NCBI GenBank assembly: GCA_964462515.1
Contig: CAYWXK010000001.1
Span: forward strand, 1-64,000
From: CAYWXK01 sp964462515
Lineage (GTDB): Bacteria > Planctomycetota > Phycisphaerae > Sedimentisphaerales > Anaerobacaceae
DNA length: 64,000 bases
Direction of reading: 5' to 3'
This document shows positions 17,782-26,987 of this stretch, piece by piece. How positions within the stretch are numbered: position 1 is the stretch's first letter; the number at the start of each line of letters is the position of its first letter. Under the pieces are notes generated by a model. That model searched no databases, was not told the origin of the DNA, and was given only the letters and a program-made list of their open reading frames with translations. Both the position numbers and the translations under genes were made by a program.

Positions 17782-19158
17782 TCAGAGCACCCAGCCCTGC
17801 CGATACGGCGGGTTGATAAACCGGTTTGCCTGGTCGCAGTTTGTAAACCGCATATTCTTGCTGTCCCATTCGAGTTTCTGTCCAAGCATTTTCGTTGCAA
17901 TGATTCCCAACTGTGCAATTTCCGTCAACGGCCCGCCGTAATCGAAATTTGAACCCGCTTGTGTGCCGTTTTTTATCGCCTGTAGCCAGTCGTAGTGATG
18001 TTCCTTTACCCTCGGCAGGGTCTTTTCAGGCAGCTTGTATTCTTTCATTTTTGCCTCGGGGATAATCCTCACGCCGCCGGCGCCGTGTGAGCCATACATA
18101 ATCTTGCCCTTGTCTCCTATTACAACCGCACCAGTGTTAACAACGTTGCGTTCCGGCTCCAGCTCCTCCGGACGCGGAATCTTTTTTTCGCCGTCAAACC
18201 AGACCAGCTTAACAGGTCCCCGCTCGCCGTGCTGCGCACTTGGCGCAGCAGACTTGCCGCGTGCCGGAAATTCATATTTTATGATAGTGCCCGCAGGAAA
18301 TGTGTCCGCATGTTTTATCGGGTCGTATCCCTCGGCCTGTGCCTCAACGCTCGTCGGAGCTCCTAAATCCAGCGCCCAGAACACCGGGTCAACAACGTGA
18401 CATACCCAGTCGCCGATTGTCCCTGAGCCGAACGGCATCCACCCTCGCCAACTGCCCGGCAAATACATCGGGTGATACGGTCTATGCTGTGCAGGCCCAA
18501 GCCACAGGTCCCAGTCAAGCTCCGCCGGAACCTCGTGCTTTTCGCTGAGTTGCTCCAACTGTCTTATCTTGCTATGGTTCGCATCGCACGCTGCGTGAAC
18601 CTCATAAACGTTCCCGATGGCCCCGTCCCATATCCACTCACAGAACCTGCGGATATCGTCATAAGAATGGCCCTGATTGCCTAATTGCGTTACTACTTTA
18701 TGTTCGCGGGCCGCTTTCATAAGCTCCCGAATCTCATATATCGAATGTGCTAACGGCTTCTCACAATACACGTGCTTTCCTCTCTTGATTGCAGCCATTA
18801 CCGCTGCCGCGTGCGTATGGTCCGGCGTGGAAACCACCACCGCATCTATCTGTTTATCCATCTCATCCAACATCTTGCGAAAATCACGATACTGTTTGGC
18901 CTTTGGAAACTTTCCAAACGCCTCGCCCCCGCGCCGCGTATCCACATCGCACAGCGCAACGATATTCTCTCCGCTGACCGCATCGATGTTGCCTCCGCCC
19001 TGCCCGCCGATACCGACCCCTGCGATGTTCAGCTTCTCGCTTGGCGGCGTCTGGCCCGCACCCAATACACAGCGAGGTGCAATCGTAAATGCTGCAACCG
19101 TTCCTGCTGCCTCACTTAGAAATTGCCGTCTTGATGTTCTTTTATTGTTTTTGTTCAT
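17782..19158 (-). CDS. Tat-exported Gfo/Idh/MocA family oxidoreductase, 458 aa
   Basis: GGAG lies 8 bases before the start. A twin-arginine signal (TSRRQFLSEAAG) is followed by the Rossmann fold (LNIAGVGIGGQGGGN), DHTHAAAVMAAI, the EK motif in HVYCEKPLAHS, and the C-terminal domain with GSGTIGDWVCHVVDP. Length and layout are normal for exported planctomycete members of the family, which act on sugars with bound NAD(P). It differs clearly in sequence from the copy at 5862-7232, so the two are not a recent duplication. It is the first of a minus-strand run with the WbsX-like, lactonase-flavodoxin and GH2 genes, which suggests a shared glycan pathway. Confidence 0.92.
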   Translation of the reverse strand: MNKNNKRTSRRQFLSEAAGTVAAFTIAPRCVLGAGQTPPSEKLNIAGVGIGGQGGGNIDAVSGENIVALCDVDTRRGGEAFGKFPKAKQYRDFRKMLDEMDKQIDAVVVSTPDHTHAAAVMAAIKRGKHVYCEKPLAHSIYEIRELMKAAREHKVVTQLGNQGHSYDDIRRFCEWIWDGAIGNVYEVHAACDANHSKIRQLEQLSEKHEVPAELDWDLWLGPAQHRPYHPMYLPGSWRGWMPFGSGTIGDWVCHVVDPVFWALDLGAPTSVEAQAEGYDPIKHADTFPAGTIIKYEFPARGKSAAPSAQHGERGPVKLVWFDGEKKIPRPEELEPERNVVNTGAVVIGDKGKIMYGSHGAGGVRIIPEAKMKEYKLPEKTLPRVKEHHYDWLQAIKNGTQAGSNFDYGGPLTEIAQLGIIATKMLGQKLEWDSKNMRFTNCDQANRFINPPYRQGWVL

Positions 19159-19279
19159 TGCTTAATCTCCAATTGCTGAAAAAAATTCCTTCTTTGAGAC
19201 TCCAAGCAGCTACAAAGTCCCGACACTTCAATAAAATAGCAAAAAAAGTGCTTGTGGCAATATATTCTGACCGAACTTT

Positions 19280-19684
19280 TCAATTTCGAGAGGCACGTGA
19301 CGAAAGTTTAATCATCACAAGGCCAATAAGGACGGTAAAAGGGCCTTCGGAGACAGTCCAGAAAAAAGGCATTCTTATGCTCGCATCGAGAATTACGACA
19401 ACAACTCCACCGACAATAAATATGACGCCGATTAAGCGAACCAGCGATAGATACCGTAAAACGTCTAAAGAGATAAATATATATATGGCCCCAAAGGACG
19501 CATACATTGCCGACAGTGTGCGCGTCAGGTAGCTGGTCAGCGGAGTATAGGTAAGCGGACTTAGGCCGAGCCACTGGTTGATGGCTGCCATCCATCTAAA
19601 CGGACAAAATACAAAAACAAGAGCGCACAGCGCACTTACGCCCAGCACACGTAAAAACACAATAAGTAATGTTCTGGCTCGCAT
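19280..19684 (-). CDS. Small integral membrane protein, 134 aa
   Basis: An AGGA site lies 7 bases before the ATG. The protein has about four hydrophobic segments (about 5-27, 50-72, 78-100 and 110-128) and no catalytic motif. It resembles short four-helix membrane proteins of the DUF4345 kind, but I am not certain of that. It lies 121 bases upstream of the Gfo/Idh gene on the same strand and could be co-transcribed with it. No function can be assigned. Confidence 0.7.
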   Translation of the reverse strand: MRARTLLIVFLRVLGVSALCALVFVFCPFRWMAAINQWLGLSPLTYTPLTSYLTRTLSAMYASFGAIYIFISLDVLRYLSLVRLIGVIFIVGGVVVVILDASIRMPFFWTVSEGPFTVLIGLVMIKLSSRASRN

Positions 19685-19883
19685 CTCTGAATCCTTTGCC
19701 CAACAAATTCCTGTTATGATTCTGGGCTGCCAAACAGCCCTCCAGTTATCTGCTTAAACAGTCTCTCTGAACAATCCAAAAGATAATAACCGATTACAAG
19801 CTGCAATAAAACGATAAATCTGATATACTCTGGGGTTAGTTAATAAAAAGCACAAACAATAGTTTCATTGTGGAGACAGGACA

Positions 19884-21170
19884 ATGAATTGTAACCGTCG
19901 AAAGTTTTTGAAGCTGGTTGGGGGTGTATCGCTGGCCGGCACACTTACACAGTTAGGCTCGGCCGTAGAAACCTCTTTCGGTGCGTCGCAGCCAACTAAT
20001 AAATCCAACCCTGATAAACCCAACATTATCTTCATTCTCGCTGATGATTATGGAATCACCGGCGCGAGTAGTTACGGCGGCATCTATAAAACAGAACACC
20101 TCGATGCCCTCGCAAAAGGCGGTATTCGCTTCGAATACTGTTTCTCAATGCCTCTTTGCGCACCGACACGCGCAGCGTGTATGATGGGCCGCTACGGCTT
20201 CCGCACCGGCGTAGTCGATAACGGCACCGGCGGCAAGGCGTCTCCGGATAAGGAAATCACAATCGCCAGACTCCTTCAGCAGGCTGGATACGCTACGGCT
20301 GTAGCCGGCAAATGGCACCAGCTTACGCAGCTTAATACACCCCAGCAAGCCAAGAAATGGGGATTTGATGAATTTCTTGTCTGGGATAAAGCAAAAGGTG
20401 AGCGCTATTGGCAGCCCGCCTATAACAAAAATGGAACAATATTAACTATCACCGAAAAAGATTACGGCCCAGATTTACTTCACGAGTTTGTGATAGATTT
20501 TATTACGCGAAACCAGAATAAACCATTTTTTGTTTACTACCCGATGGTCTTGGTGCACGGCCCAATACTTCGCACACCGGATAGCTCACAGGACAGCCGT
20601 AATTTATTCGCCGACAACATCCTTTATATGGACAAACTCCTTGGTAAGCTCATTGCCGAGCTGGAGCACCTGAAGCTGCGAGAGAAAACGCTAATCGTTT
20701 TCGTTGGTGACAATGGATGCGTTAAAGGCGGAACGCTCAACGGGCGTTCAATAGATGGCGCCAAAGGTTCGATGAAGGAAGGCGGCAGCCGTGTGCCGCT
20801 GATTGTGAACTGGCCGGAAACCACCCCGGCAGGCAAGACTTGCGCAGACTTAGTTGATGTTACCGACCTATTTCCTACCTTTGCTGAGATTGCTGGAGTG
20901 CCGGGGCTGGCCAGCGTCACTATTGATGGACATAGCTTTGCCGGGCAGATAAAAGGCAAAACCGGCAAGATGCGCGAATGGGTCTATGTCCAGCTTGGCG
21001 ACCGCTGGTATGTGCGGGACAAACGGTGGAAACTCTACAATGATGGCACTTTAGTCGATATGAAAAATGCGCCATTCGAAGAGATTGCGGTCCGGCCTGA
21101 CAAGCAGACCGCCGAAGGCAAAGATGCTCGAAAACGTCTCCAGACTATTCTTGATAATCTCCGCGGCTAA
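19884..21170 (+). CDS. Exported type I sulfatase (arylsulfatase A-like), 428 aa
   Basis: A Tat-type signal (NRRKFLKLVGG) is followed by the sulfatase core: PNIIFILADD with metal-binding Asp54-Asp55, and LCAPTRAAC, where Cys92 in the CxPxR motif would be converted to formylglycine. Further matches are AGKWHQLTQ, FVGDNGC and a short C-terminal domain. The enzyme removes sulfate esters from sulfated glycans in the periplasm or outside. It needs a formylglycine-generating or anaerobic sulfatase-maturing enzyme, not seen in this window. At 428 residues it is slightly shorter than many relatives. It is divergent from the membrane-protein gene at 19280-19684 and has GGAG before its start. Confidence 0.92.
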   Translation: MNCNRRKFLKLVGGVSLAGTLTQLGSAVETSFGASQPTNKSNPDKPNIIFILADDYGITGASSYGGIYKTEHLDALAKGGIRFEYCFSMPLCAPTRAACMMGRYGFRTGVVDNGTGGKASPDKEITIARLLQQAGYATAVAGKWHQLTQLNTPQQAKKWGFDEFLVWDKAKGERYWQPAYNKNGTILTITEKDYGPDLLHEFVIDFITRNQNKPFFVYYPMVLVHGPILRTPDSSQDSRNLFADNILYMDKLLGKLIAELEHLKLREKTLIVFVGDNGCVKGGTLNGRSIDGAKGSMKEGGSRVPLIVNWPETTPAGKTCADLVDVTDLFPTFAEIAGVPGLASVTIDGHSFAGQIKGKTGKMREWVYVQLGDRWYVRDKRWKLYNDGTLVDMKNAPFEEIAVRPDKQTAEGKDARKRLQTILDNLRG

Positions 21171-21313
21171 TACAGGTAACATTGAGCCTTCAGGCCAGAA
21201 TACAGGCACTAAAAAACTCCGTCGGCGCGCCGGTAAAAGCTTATCATCACAGCTTACGCCTCCCGGCCTTGAAAATCATAAAAAAATTTCGTCCGCCTTT
21301 TTGTATTGCGCTC

Positions 21314-21341
21314 TTGACTTTTGCCAGTTACTGCGTATTAT
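21314..21341 (+). promoter_or_regulatory. Sigma70-type promoter for the 30-aa Cys/Lys protein
   Basis: TTGACT at 21314-21319 and TATTAT at 21336-21341 are separated by 16 bases. Transcription would begin near 21348 and leave a leader of about 80 bases before the mini-gene at 21428. The match is close to consensus and well placed, but this is inference without expression data. Confidence 0.6.
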
Positions 21342-21427
21342 ATACTTGTAATTGAAAGCAGACTTTTAGTTCCAGAAGCAATCGAACAATCTGAAAAACG
21401 ACAACTCTTTTTTTGAAAGGCTCGAAC

Positions 21428-21520
21428 ATGTGTAATACTTGCGGATGCCGGACGGGTAAAAAAACCAAGTCAACTAAGGCCAAAACTGCCAAAGGCAAAT
21501 CAAAACCAAAGAAAAAATAG
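21428..21520 (+). CDS. 30-aa Cys-rich, Lys-rich mini-protein
   Basis: The frame starts ATG TGT AAT ACT TGC and encodes MCNTCGCRTG followed by a tail of about 20 residues made mainly of Lys, Thr, Ala and Ser and ending KPKKK. A GAAAGG site lies about 9 bases upstream, and a good promoter sits 110 bases before the start. The CxxCxC cluster could bind a metal or an Fe-S centre, and the basic tail could bind nucleic acid or an acidic surface; both are inference. No family was recognised with certainty. It stands alone, with 250 bases to the sulfatase and 405 bases to the next gene. Confidence 0.55.
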   Translation: MCNTCGCRTGKKTKSTKAKTAKGKSKPKKK

Positions 21521-21925
21521 CGCTTCTAAGATTACAGCCCATCAGGTAGTTATTTACAAAGCCTTTTGCTATTTGCGCCAATGCAGCGACACAACAGCTC
21601 GATAGGCGGGGAAAAGTGGTTGCTGTGTCCAAGCCCAAACCGGCCATCCCGTCGAATATGCATCTCTCCAGACCGCCTGCACCGTTTGTGCAGAAATAAC
21701 GGCCTAACTTGTTTTCTCATGGCGATTTGTGAGAAATGCAGGCTAAACCCAAAAATACGTTACCAGACCCCAAATTATCGCCTTTTATATGTGGACAAGA
21801 ACGTTAATATTTGGTTGGAAAAAGAAGTATGGCTGTAACAAGATTAAACGTTGAATCTAAAGGGCAAAAGGGGCCGCCCCGCACCAGAAGCGGTGCTGGG
21901 TCCGGCTTCATAAAGGAGTCATCCG
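21521..21925. other. Intergenic region upstream of the low-complexity TPR protein
   Basis: A 90-codon frame crosses this region (21566-21838), but it has no ribosome binding site and no protein-like pattern. Just before the next gene, 21869-21900 holds two small potential hairpins: GGGG with CCCC, and GCACC with GGTGC around six bases. These could shape the leader of the 853-residue protein. No riboswitch consensus was recognised. Confidence 0.5.
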
Positions 21926-24487
21926 ATGTTCACGCTAAAATCCCCAAAAAATCATAAGGTCGTTTTCGTAATGGTTACATTGGCCTTGATTTTACTTGCC
22001 GAACCTATTTTAGCGCAGAAAGGCGGCCGGGGAGGTGGTGGCGGAGGTGGCGGCGGTGGATCCAGAAGCCAGCAATCTCAGCCGGCTCCTTCCGCCCCGA
22101 AGTCTCAGCCAGCTCCTTCTGCTCCAAGGTCTTCACCACCTTCTACCCCGACAAATCAGGGCTCAGCCCCGGCAAGGATTAATACGCCTTCCCCATCACC
22201 GCAGCAGCAGCCAAGAGTAAGCGCTCCAAGTCCTTCCAGCTCAAGCAGTCCTCCGGCGGCCTTCAGGTCGAGCGGTCGCCAGCAAACCAGGATAGTAACC
22301 AGTTCTACACCGGCTGCGGCAGCTCCCTCGCCGCAACCTGGCCCGGTAATCTCCGGCTCAAAACCAGAAAATACCCGCAGTCCCAACCGAATTGTCAGCG
22401 GGAATACCCCAGTTATTGTTACCACAAAAAAGCAGGTGGGCGAGAGCTCTCAATCCTCTGGAAGAACTGTTATAGCGCCTAACAATCCCCCAAGCAAGGA
22501 GAGGCCCGGCACGGATACTTCTGTGCAGGCATCCGGCTCCAGTGAAAAAACCCAGGTAAGCTCCGGCAAAACCAATCGCATCGGCAGCATAATCGGCAAA
22601 GAAAAACAGACCACTTCTGACATCGAAAAGCAGTCATCTGAAAATTTAAGTAACAAGACAGTTTCTAAGGAAAACAGCCGCACCGATAAACCAGCTATCC
22701 AGAATAAGCCCTCCGCTCAAGAAGCAGAAAAGCAAACCCGCCCCAGTCCGATACAAAACATCGGGAGCAAGCAAGCACCCGCGAACACAACCAGCCGGCC
22801 CGATAAGTCGGGTGACAAAACCGACCGCGTTAGTAAAATAGGCGGCGAGAAAAAGTCGGCAGATGCACCTGTTGCAAATTCACCTGCGATAGCACAAGAA
22901 AAGACCTCGCGTATCGGTAGTATCATCAGTAAAGAAAAAGCTACTGGTCCTGACAGAGAAAGAAGGTCATCGGCTAATTCAACCGGGTCTATAAGCGTCA
23001 ACAAAAACGAGCCGTCGAAAAGTTCGGCTGCCGCAGAGAAGGCTGCTAAACCTGCTGCGGAAGCCCAAAATAAGGTAGAGCGGCTTCATCGTGCTGATTC
23101 CCGGCAAGTCCCTAAAACCTCTGGTGAGCAGGCCCTGCCCGCCGACAAGACTGTTGCTAATAAAGAAGCACCTGCCATCGATGCGATAAAGCAAGGTCGA
23201 AATAGAGAGCATCGGCGCAGCGGCTCTGAAAAAGCAGACGAGAATACCAGAACCGAAACCCTCCAAAAACCGCAAGGTGAAGGCCCCAGACAAGAGCATA
23301 TAAAACCCGCCGGTCCAAGATTAACCAGACGTGCCGAGGAAAGCCGAACGGACATCATAAACGACAACATAATAAACGATGTCGATGGGCATGGGCCTCG
23401 AATACGCCGCAGTGAACATATCGGTTCATCGCATGTAGTTTATGATGACCGTCCGCTCCAGATCGCCCACTCCTATCACCCGGAGCACGAATATATAGAT
23501 CGTTATGATAGGATATGCCACAGGCCAATCTGGCCAAGTTATCATTACCCTGTGTATTATAGCTGCGGCCCGCACCGGACGTTCAGGGATGTCTATCCTT
23601 ACTACCACCGCAAATACATCTTTGTCAGTCTCTTTGGATACTGGCCGATAGAATACTCATACGTGCGATATTACTGGTATGGCTATCACCCATACATCTG
23701 GCACGGCTACTACCCCATTCCTTATGAAGTGCAGGGCGACACTTACAATTACTACACTTACAACTATTATTCCAATAACGATGCCGGCACGGCGGCTCAG
23801 CCCGGCCAGTCCTATACTTACAACTATTATTACGATAACTACGCTGGCACGACCGCTCAGCCAAGCCAAGAAGAAAACTATATCAGGCCTGTTGACTCCA
23901 ACACATTCGCAGATGTTCGTGAGAAGCTCGCCAGGCAGGCTAAAGAACCTGACCAGCAGACCCTCGCCGACGCTTATTTTGAAGAAGGCGTCAAGGCCTT
24001 CGAGGTTAATGATTTCAATACGGCGGCTCTAAAGTTTGCCAACGCGATTGAGCTTGCCCCTGATGATATGATACTGCCTTTCGCATACACCCAGGCCCTT
24101 CTGGCAAACGAGCAATATACCCAGGCGGCAGAGGTCCTTCGGGCCGCTCTGGCAAAGGTTTCACCACAGAAAGAGGGCGTGTTTTATCCGCGAGGCCTTT
24201 ATTCCAATGACGATATCCTCTTCGAACAAATCGACCGCCTTGCCGAAAAAGCCCGGCTTTACACCTTCGATGCGGACCTGCAGCTTCTGCTGGGCTATCA
24301 ATTACTTGGCATCGGCAAACTTGATGAGGCCGTTGAGCCTCTGCATAATGCAAGCCAGGATTTACAAAATGCCGCCGCCGCAACAGTGCTGCTTAACTTA
24401 CTGGAAAAAATCAAAACCGATAATGCTTCGCAAAATACCATACAATCCCTCGACTCCGCTCGGGATAGTGAGCCTGTCGAACCATAA
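21926..24487 (+). CDS. Exported low-complexity protein with Tyr-rich segment and C-terminal TPRs, 853 aa
   Basis: AAAGGAG precedes the start. A signal peptide (about 1-30, ending ILAQ) leads into a run of ten glycines, then about 450 residues rich in Ser, Pro, Lys, Gln and Thr with repeated RIGSII-KEK segments (near 217, 330 and, degenerate, 304). Residues about 500-650 are rich in Tyr, Trp and His (YYTYNYYS type). The C-terminal part (about 660-835) has TPR-like helices: DAYFEEGVKAFEVNDFNTAALKF can be seen at its start. The protein is probably cell-surface or envelope located, with the disordered region spanning the wall or matrix and the TPR binding a partner. Its last 14 or so residues are encoded by a dispersed repeat. 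No specific family is recognised. Confidence 0.7.
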   Translation: MFTLKSPKNHKVVFVMVTLALILLAEPILAQKGGRGGGGGGGGGGSRSQQSQPAPSAPKSQPAPSAPRSSPPSTPTNQGSAPARINTPSPSPQQQPRVSAPSPSSSSSPPAAFRSSGRQQTRIVTSSTPAAAAPSPQPGPVISGSKPENTRSPNRIVSGNTPVIVTTKKQVGESSQSSGRTVIAPNNPPSKERPGTDTSVQASGSSEKTQVSSGKTNRIGSIIGKEKQTTSDIEKQSSENLSNKTVSKENSRTDKPAIQNKPSAQEAEKQTRPSPIQNIGSKQAPANTTSRPDKSGDKTDRVSKIGGEKKSADAPVANSPAIAQEKTSRIGSIISKEKATGPDRERRSSANSTGSISVNKNEPSKSSAAAEKAAKPAAEAQNKVERLHRADSRQVPKTSGEQALPADKTVANKEAPAIDAIKQGRNREHRRSGSEKADENTRTETLQKPQGEGPRQEHIKPAGPRLTRRAEESRTDIINDNIINDVDGHGPRIRRSEHIGSSHVVYDDRPLQIAHSYHPEHEYIDRYDRICHRPIWPSYHYPVYYSCGPHRTFRDVYPYYHRKYIFVSLFGYWPIEYSYVRYYWYGYHPYIWHGYYPIPYEVQGDTYNYYTYNYYSNNDAGTAAQPGQSYTYNYYYDNYAGTTAQPSQEENYIRPVDSNTFADVREKLARQAKEPDQQTLADAYFEEGVKAFEVNDFNTAALKFANAIELAPDDMILPFAYTQALLANEQYTQAAEVLRAALAKVSPQKEGVFYPRGLYSNDDILFEQIDRLAEKARLYTFDADLQLLLGYQLLGIGKLDEAVEPLHNASQDLQNAAAATVLLNLLEKIKTDNASQNTIQSLDSARDSEPVEP
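24444..24487. repeat. CTCGACTCCGCTCGG-family repeat forming the 3' end of a gene
   Basis: The copy begins CAATCCCTCGACTCCGCTCG and encodes the tail QSLDSARDSEPVEP plus the stop codon of the 853-residue protein. The homologous copy at 16355-16412 lies in non-coding DNA, so the coding role here is secondary. Confidence 0.75.
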
Positions 24488-24510
24488 GTTTCTGAACAGA
24501 CGCCGTAGAA

Positions 24511-25668
24511 ATGAAAAAACAATACTTATTAACCTTGTCAATAACCATATTTTTCGCCGGCGCCGTCCCTTTCTCTCAAGCCGGCAACTGGCAGGAGTTC
24601 GCTGTCTCTCCCACAACCGACAATCAGCAAGCCCCGGATGTCTATGGCAACATTATAGTATGGCACCAGTTTGTTTCTCAATATGGGGACTATGACATTT
24701 ACGTCGCTGATATAAGCAAAAGCGGCGACCCATTAATCCTTATTATAGGCGAATCGAGCGACCAAACAAATCCAGCCATTTACGAAAACACCGTTGTCTG
24801 GCAGGATTACATCGTAAGCAGCAGTTCCGGAGACTGGGACATCTGGATGGCTGATATTAGTGATCCGACCGACCCCCAATTCTTTGTCGTCTCCGATATC
24901 ATAAATAACGATGAGCAGAAGCCTGCAATTCACGGCAATATAGTCGCCTGGCAAGATGGCTTTGCCGGGGATTTTGACATCTATGCCGCCGATATCACTG
25001 ACCCCGAGAACCCTGGTGAATTTCCCATTGCCACATTTTCGCTTAATCAGCAAAGTCCGGCCATATATAGAACAACCGCCGTCTGGCAAGACGATTTCTA
25101 TGGCGATGGGGACATCCTTGCCGCTGACATCTGGCAAAGAAATAAACCTGCAGAGTTTTCTATCTCGGTATTCGAAAACGACCAGATGACCCCAGCCATC
25201 TCGGGCAACATAGTGGTCTGGCAGGATGACTTTTTCGGCGATTGGGACATCTATGCTGCCGATATTTCCTGGCTGGACAGCCCCGTTGAGTTCGCAATTA
25301 CTACCAACCAATCCTCTCAAATAAACCCTGACATAGATGAAACAATAGTTGTCTGGCAGGACTATCGAAATAACAACTGGGACATATTTGGCTATAACAT
25401 CACCACGCGGCAGGAATTTCAAATCACCGACAATCCCTATGACCAGACCCATCCGGCGATAAGCGCAAACCTGGTTGTCTGGCAGGATAATCGCAGCGGA
25501 AAATGGAACATATACGCTGTCATACTTGATGGCCCCGAAGTTGCTCGGTGCACGACCGCGATAATCGGCGATGTAAATGGTGATTGTAAATGCGATTTAA
25601 CCGATTTTAGCTTAATGGCTTCTGCCTGGCTCGAATGCAACCTCGACATAAAAGAAGCCTGCTGGTGA
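24511..25668 (+). CDS. Exported beta-propeller protein with C-terminal dockerin-like repeat, 385 aa
   Basis: A signal peptide (about 1-25) is followed by seven or so repeats of about 45 residues, each with a VVWQD strand followed by a WDIYAADI strand. This is the pattern of TolB/BP-WD40-like propeller surface proteins. Residues about 345-385 carry a dockerin-type calcium loop, GDVNGDCKCDLTDFSLM, then ASAWLECN. Such proteins are secreted or cell-attached; the propeller probably binds a glycan or protein. It begins 23 bases after the 853-residue protein, with only a weak ribosome binding site, so it may depend on upstream translation. Confidence 0.8.
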   Translation: MKKQYLLTLSITIFFAGAVPFSQAGNWQEFAVSPTTDNQQAPDVYGNIIVWHQFVSQYGDYDIYVADISKSGDPLILIIGESSDQTNPAIYENTVVWQDYIVSSSSGDWDIWMADISDPTDPQFFVVSDIINNDEQKPAIHGNIVAWQDGFAGDFDIYAADITDPENPGEFPIATFSLNQQSPAIYRTTAVWQDDFYGDGDILAADIWQRNKPAEFSISVFENDQMTPAISGNIVVWQDDFFGDWDIYAADISWLDSPVEFAITTNQSSQINPDIDETIVVWQDYRNNNWDIFGYNITTRQEFQITDNPYDQTHPAISANLVVWQDNRSGKWNIYAVILDGPEVARCTTAIIGDVNGDCKCDLTDFSLMASAWLECNLDIKEACW

Positions 25669-25767
25669 TGGTTTATGTGTATGTGTCTAAGAACTTCAAC
25701 CAACAATGTAGAGCTTAACGTAGAAATGAATTTACCAGAACCAATAAGTTTTAATGGAGGTATCAAA

Positions 25768-26190
25768 ATGACCAAAAATTTTCTGACAATCCTAATAGTG
25801 CTGGCAGCTGGCTTATGTTCACTATTTACCACCGGCTGCGAGAGCGATGCCGGCACGGGTGCTACTATCGGCGGCTTAGGTGGTGCTGGTCTTGGTGCCA
25901 TAATTGGCCACCAGTCAGGCCACGCGGCAGAAGGAGCGCTGGTTGGCGGAGCCGTAGGAGCTGGTGGCGGCTATATCATAGGCAATGAGCAGGACAAGAA
26001 AAAAACGCAGGCGGAGATTAACGACCTTAGGCAGGAAATGAACACCACTACAGTCAACGTTACCAACAGCAACGGTTCTGTCAGCACGGTTGTGCTGCGA
26101 AAACAAGGTGTTGGCTACGCGGGTCCGCGGGGTGAATACTACAACCATTTGCCGACGCCGGAAGAGCTAAAGCCGATATACGGCTTTTGA
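25768..26190 (+). CDS. Glycine-zipper lipoprotein, 140 aa
   Basis: The start at 25768 has GGAGG with 7 bases of spacing; the same frame is open back to 25675 but without a site. The lipobox FTTGC lies at residues 15-19 or so. Residues about 25-75 form glycine-zipper helices (GGLGGAGLGAIIGHQSGH, then GGAVGAGGGYIIG), as in the 17-kDa antigen/SlyB-type outer-membrane lipoproteins. A charged helix and a Val/Asn-rich strand follow. It probably inserts in or braces the outer membrane. It is transcribed with the propeller-dockerin gene or on its own. Confidence 0.8.
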   Translation: MTKNFLTILIVLAAGLCSLFTTGCESDAGTGATIGGLGGAGLGAIIGHQSGHAAEGALVGGAVGAGGGYIIGNEQDKKKTQAEINDLRQEMNTTTVNVTNSNGSVSTVVLRKQGVGYAGPRGEYYNHLPTPEELKPIYGF

Positions 26191-26385
26191 TTATAAAAAG
26201 TTAGCAGCCGCCTTATCCTTGTTCTGCACTACCGCTTTTCTATTGAAAAAGCTGCTCCTTTGAGATATAATATTCTTTGGCAAAGACCAGCTTGTTACCT
26301 GATTAGGTAGGGCAGAAGCTTCGTAATACGGTTATTCCAGTATGCGAGGCAGGGATAAAAAAGTATAGAACCGAAAAAGTTTGTT

Positions 26386-26958
26386 ATGGATAGGCGGCTG
26401 CGAAACGCACTACAAGGCCTGACAGACCCGGACATCGAACGCCGACGACGGGCAATGGAACCCTTTGAGAGGGCGACTTTTGACAACTTCAAAAAGATTT
26501 TGTATCACCACCTGGGTAATGAGACCGAATGCGAGGACATCTTAGAGGATGTTTATGCCGATATCTGGGAAAATCCTGAACACCTGCGTAATGTTTATAG
26601 CGAAAAGCAGTTGATAAGAACCGTGTATCTATATTATATGCGTAAACGTTTAAGAGAAGTGTATAGAAGAATGAACCGGCATCTGCATTTATCACAGAAA
26701 GACCTCAGCGACCTCGTTGCCCCTGATTTGGGCATTCTTGAGGTGATGTCTCAGCTGGAGCTTCGCCACGTCCTTCGCCGGCTGCTAAATAGACTAAAGA
26801 ACCGTGAAAGACGGGCCATAGAGCTCTGGATGCAAGGCCTCTCCAGCAGGGCAATCGCCAACGATCTTAAGACCACCGTAGGTGCCGTGAAAATGCTCGA
26901 ATTTAGGACCATACTAAAACTAAGAGCGATGTTCTGCGATTACTGCAATGAGGATTAA
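26386..26958 (+). CDS. RNA polymerase sigma factor, sigma-70 family (ECF-like), 190 aa
   Basis: Residues about 28-100 resemble sigma region 2 (NFKKILYHHLGNETECEDIL, then YADIWENP), and residues about 120-180 form region 4 with a helix-turn-helix (RNRERRAIELWMQGLSSRAI and TTVGAVKMLEF). At 190 residues it fits the ECF group. The ribosome binding site is weak, so it may be expressed at low level. It heads a tight same-strand run: a 121-residue protein 29 bases on, an editing-domain protein overlapping that by 4 bases, then a symporter and a 52-residue peptide. It is likely to direct its own operon, though no matching promoter was identified. Confidence 0.85.
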   Translation: MDRRLRNALQGLTDPDIERRRRAMEPFERATFDNFKKILYHHLGNETECEDILEDVYADIWENPEHLRNVYSEKQLIRTVYLYYMRKRLREVYRRMNRHLHLSQKDLSDLVAPDLGILEVMSQLELRHVLRRLLNRLKNRERRAIELWMQGLSSRAIANDLKTTVGAVKMLEFRTILKLRAMFCDYCNED

Positions 26959-26987
26959 CGCTTTATTTTTAACAGGAGCTAAAACCA

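Noticed and set aside
21566..21838. 90-codon frame between the mini-gene and the TPR protein
   Set aside because: No ribosome binding site, irregular composition (many Cys, Arg, Pro) and no family pattern; it probably is open by chance.
21869..21925. c-di-GMP or other riboswitch before the 853-residue protein
   Set aside because: Two small hairpins are present but the conserved bases of known classes are missing.
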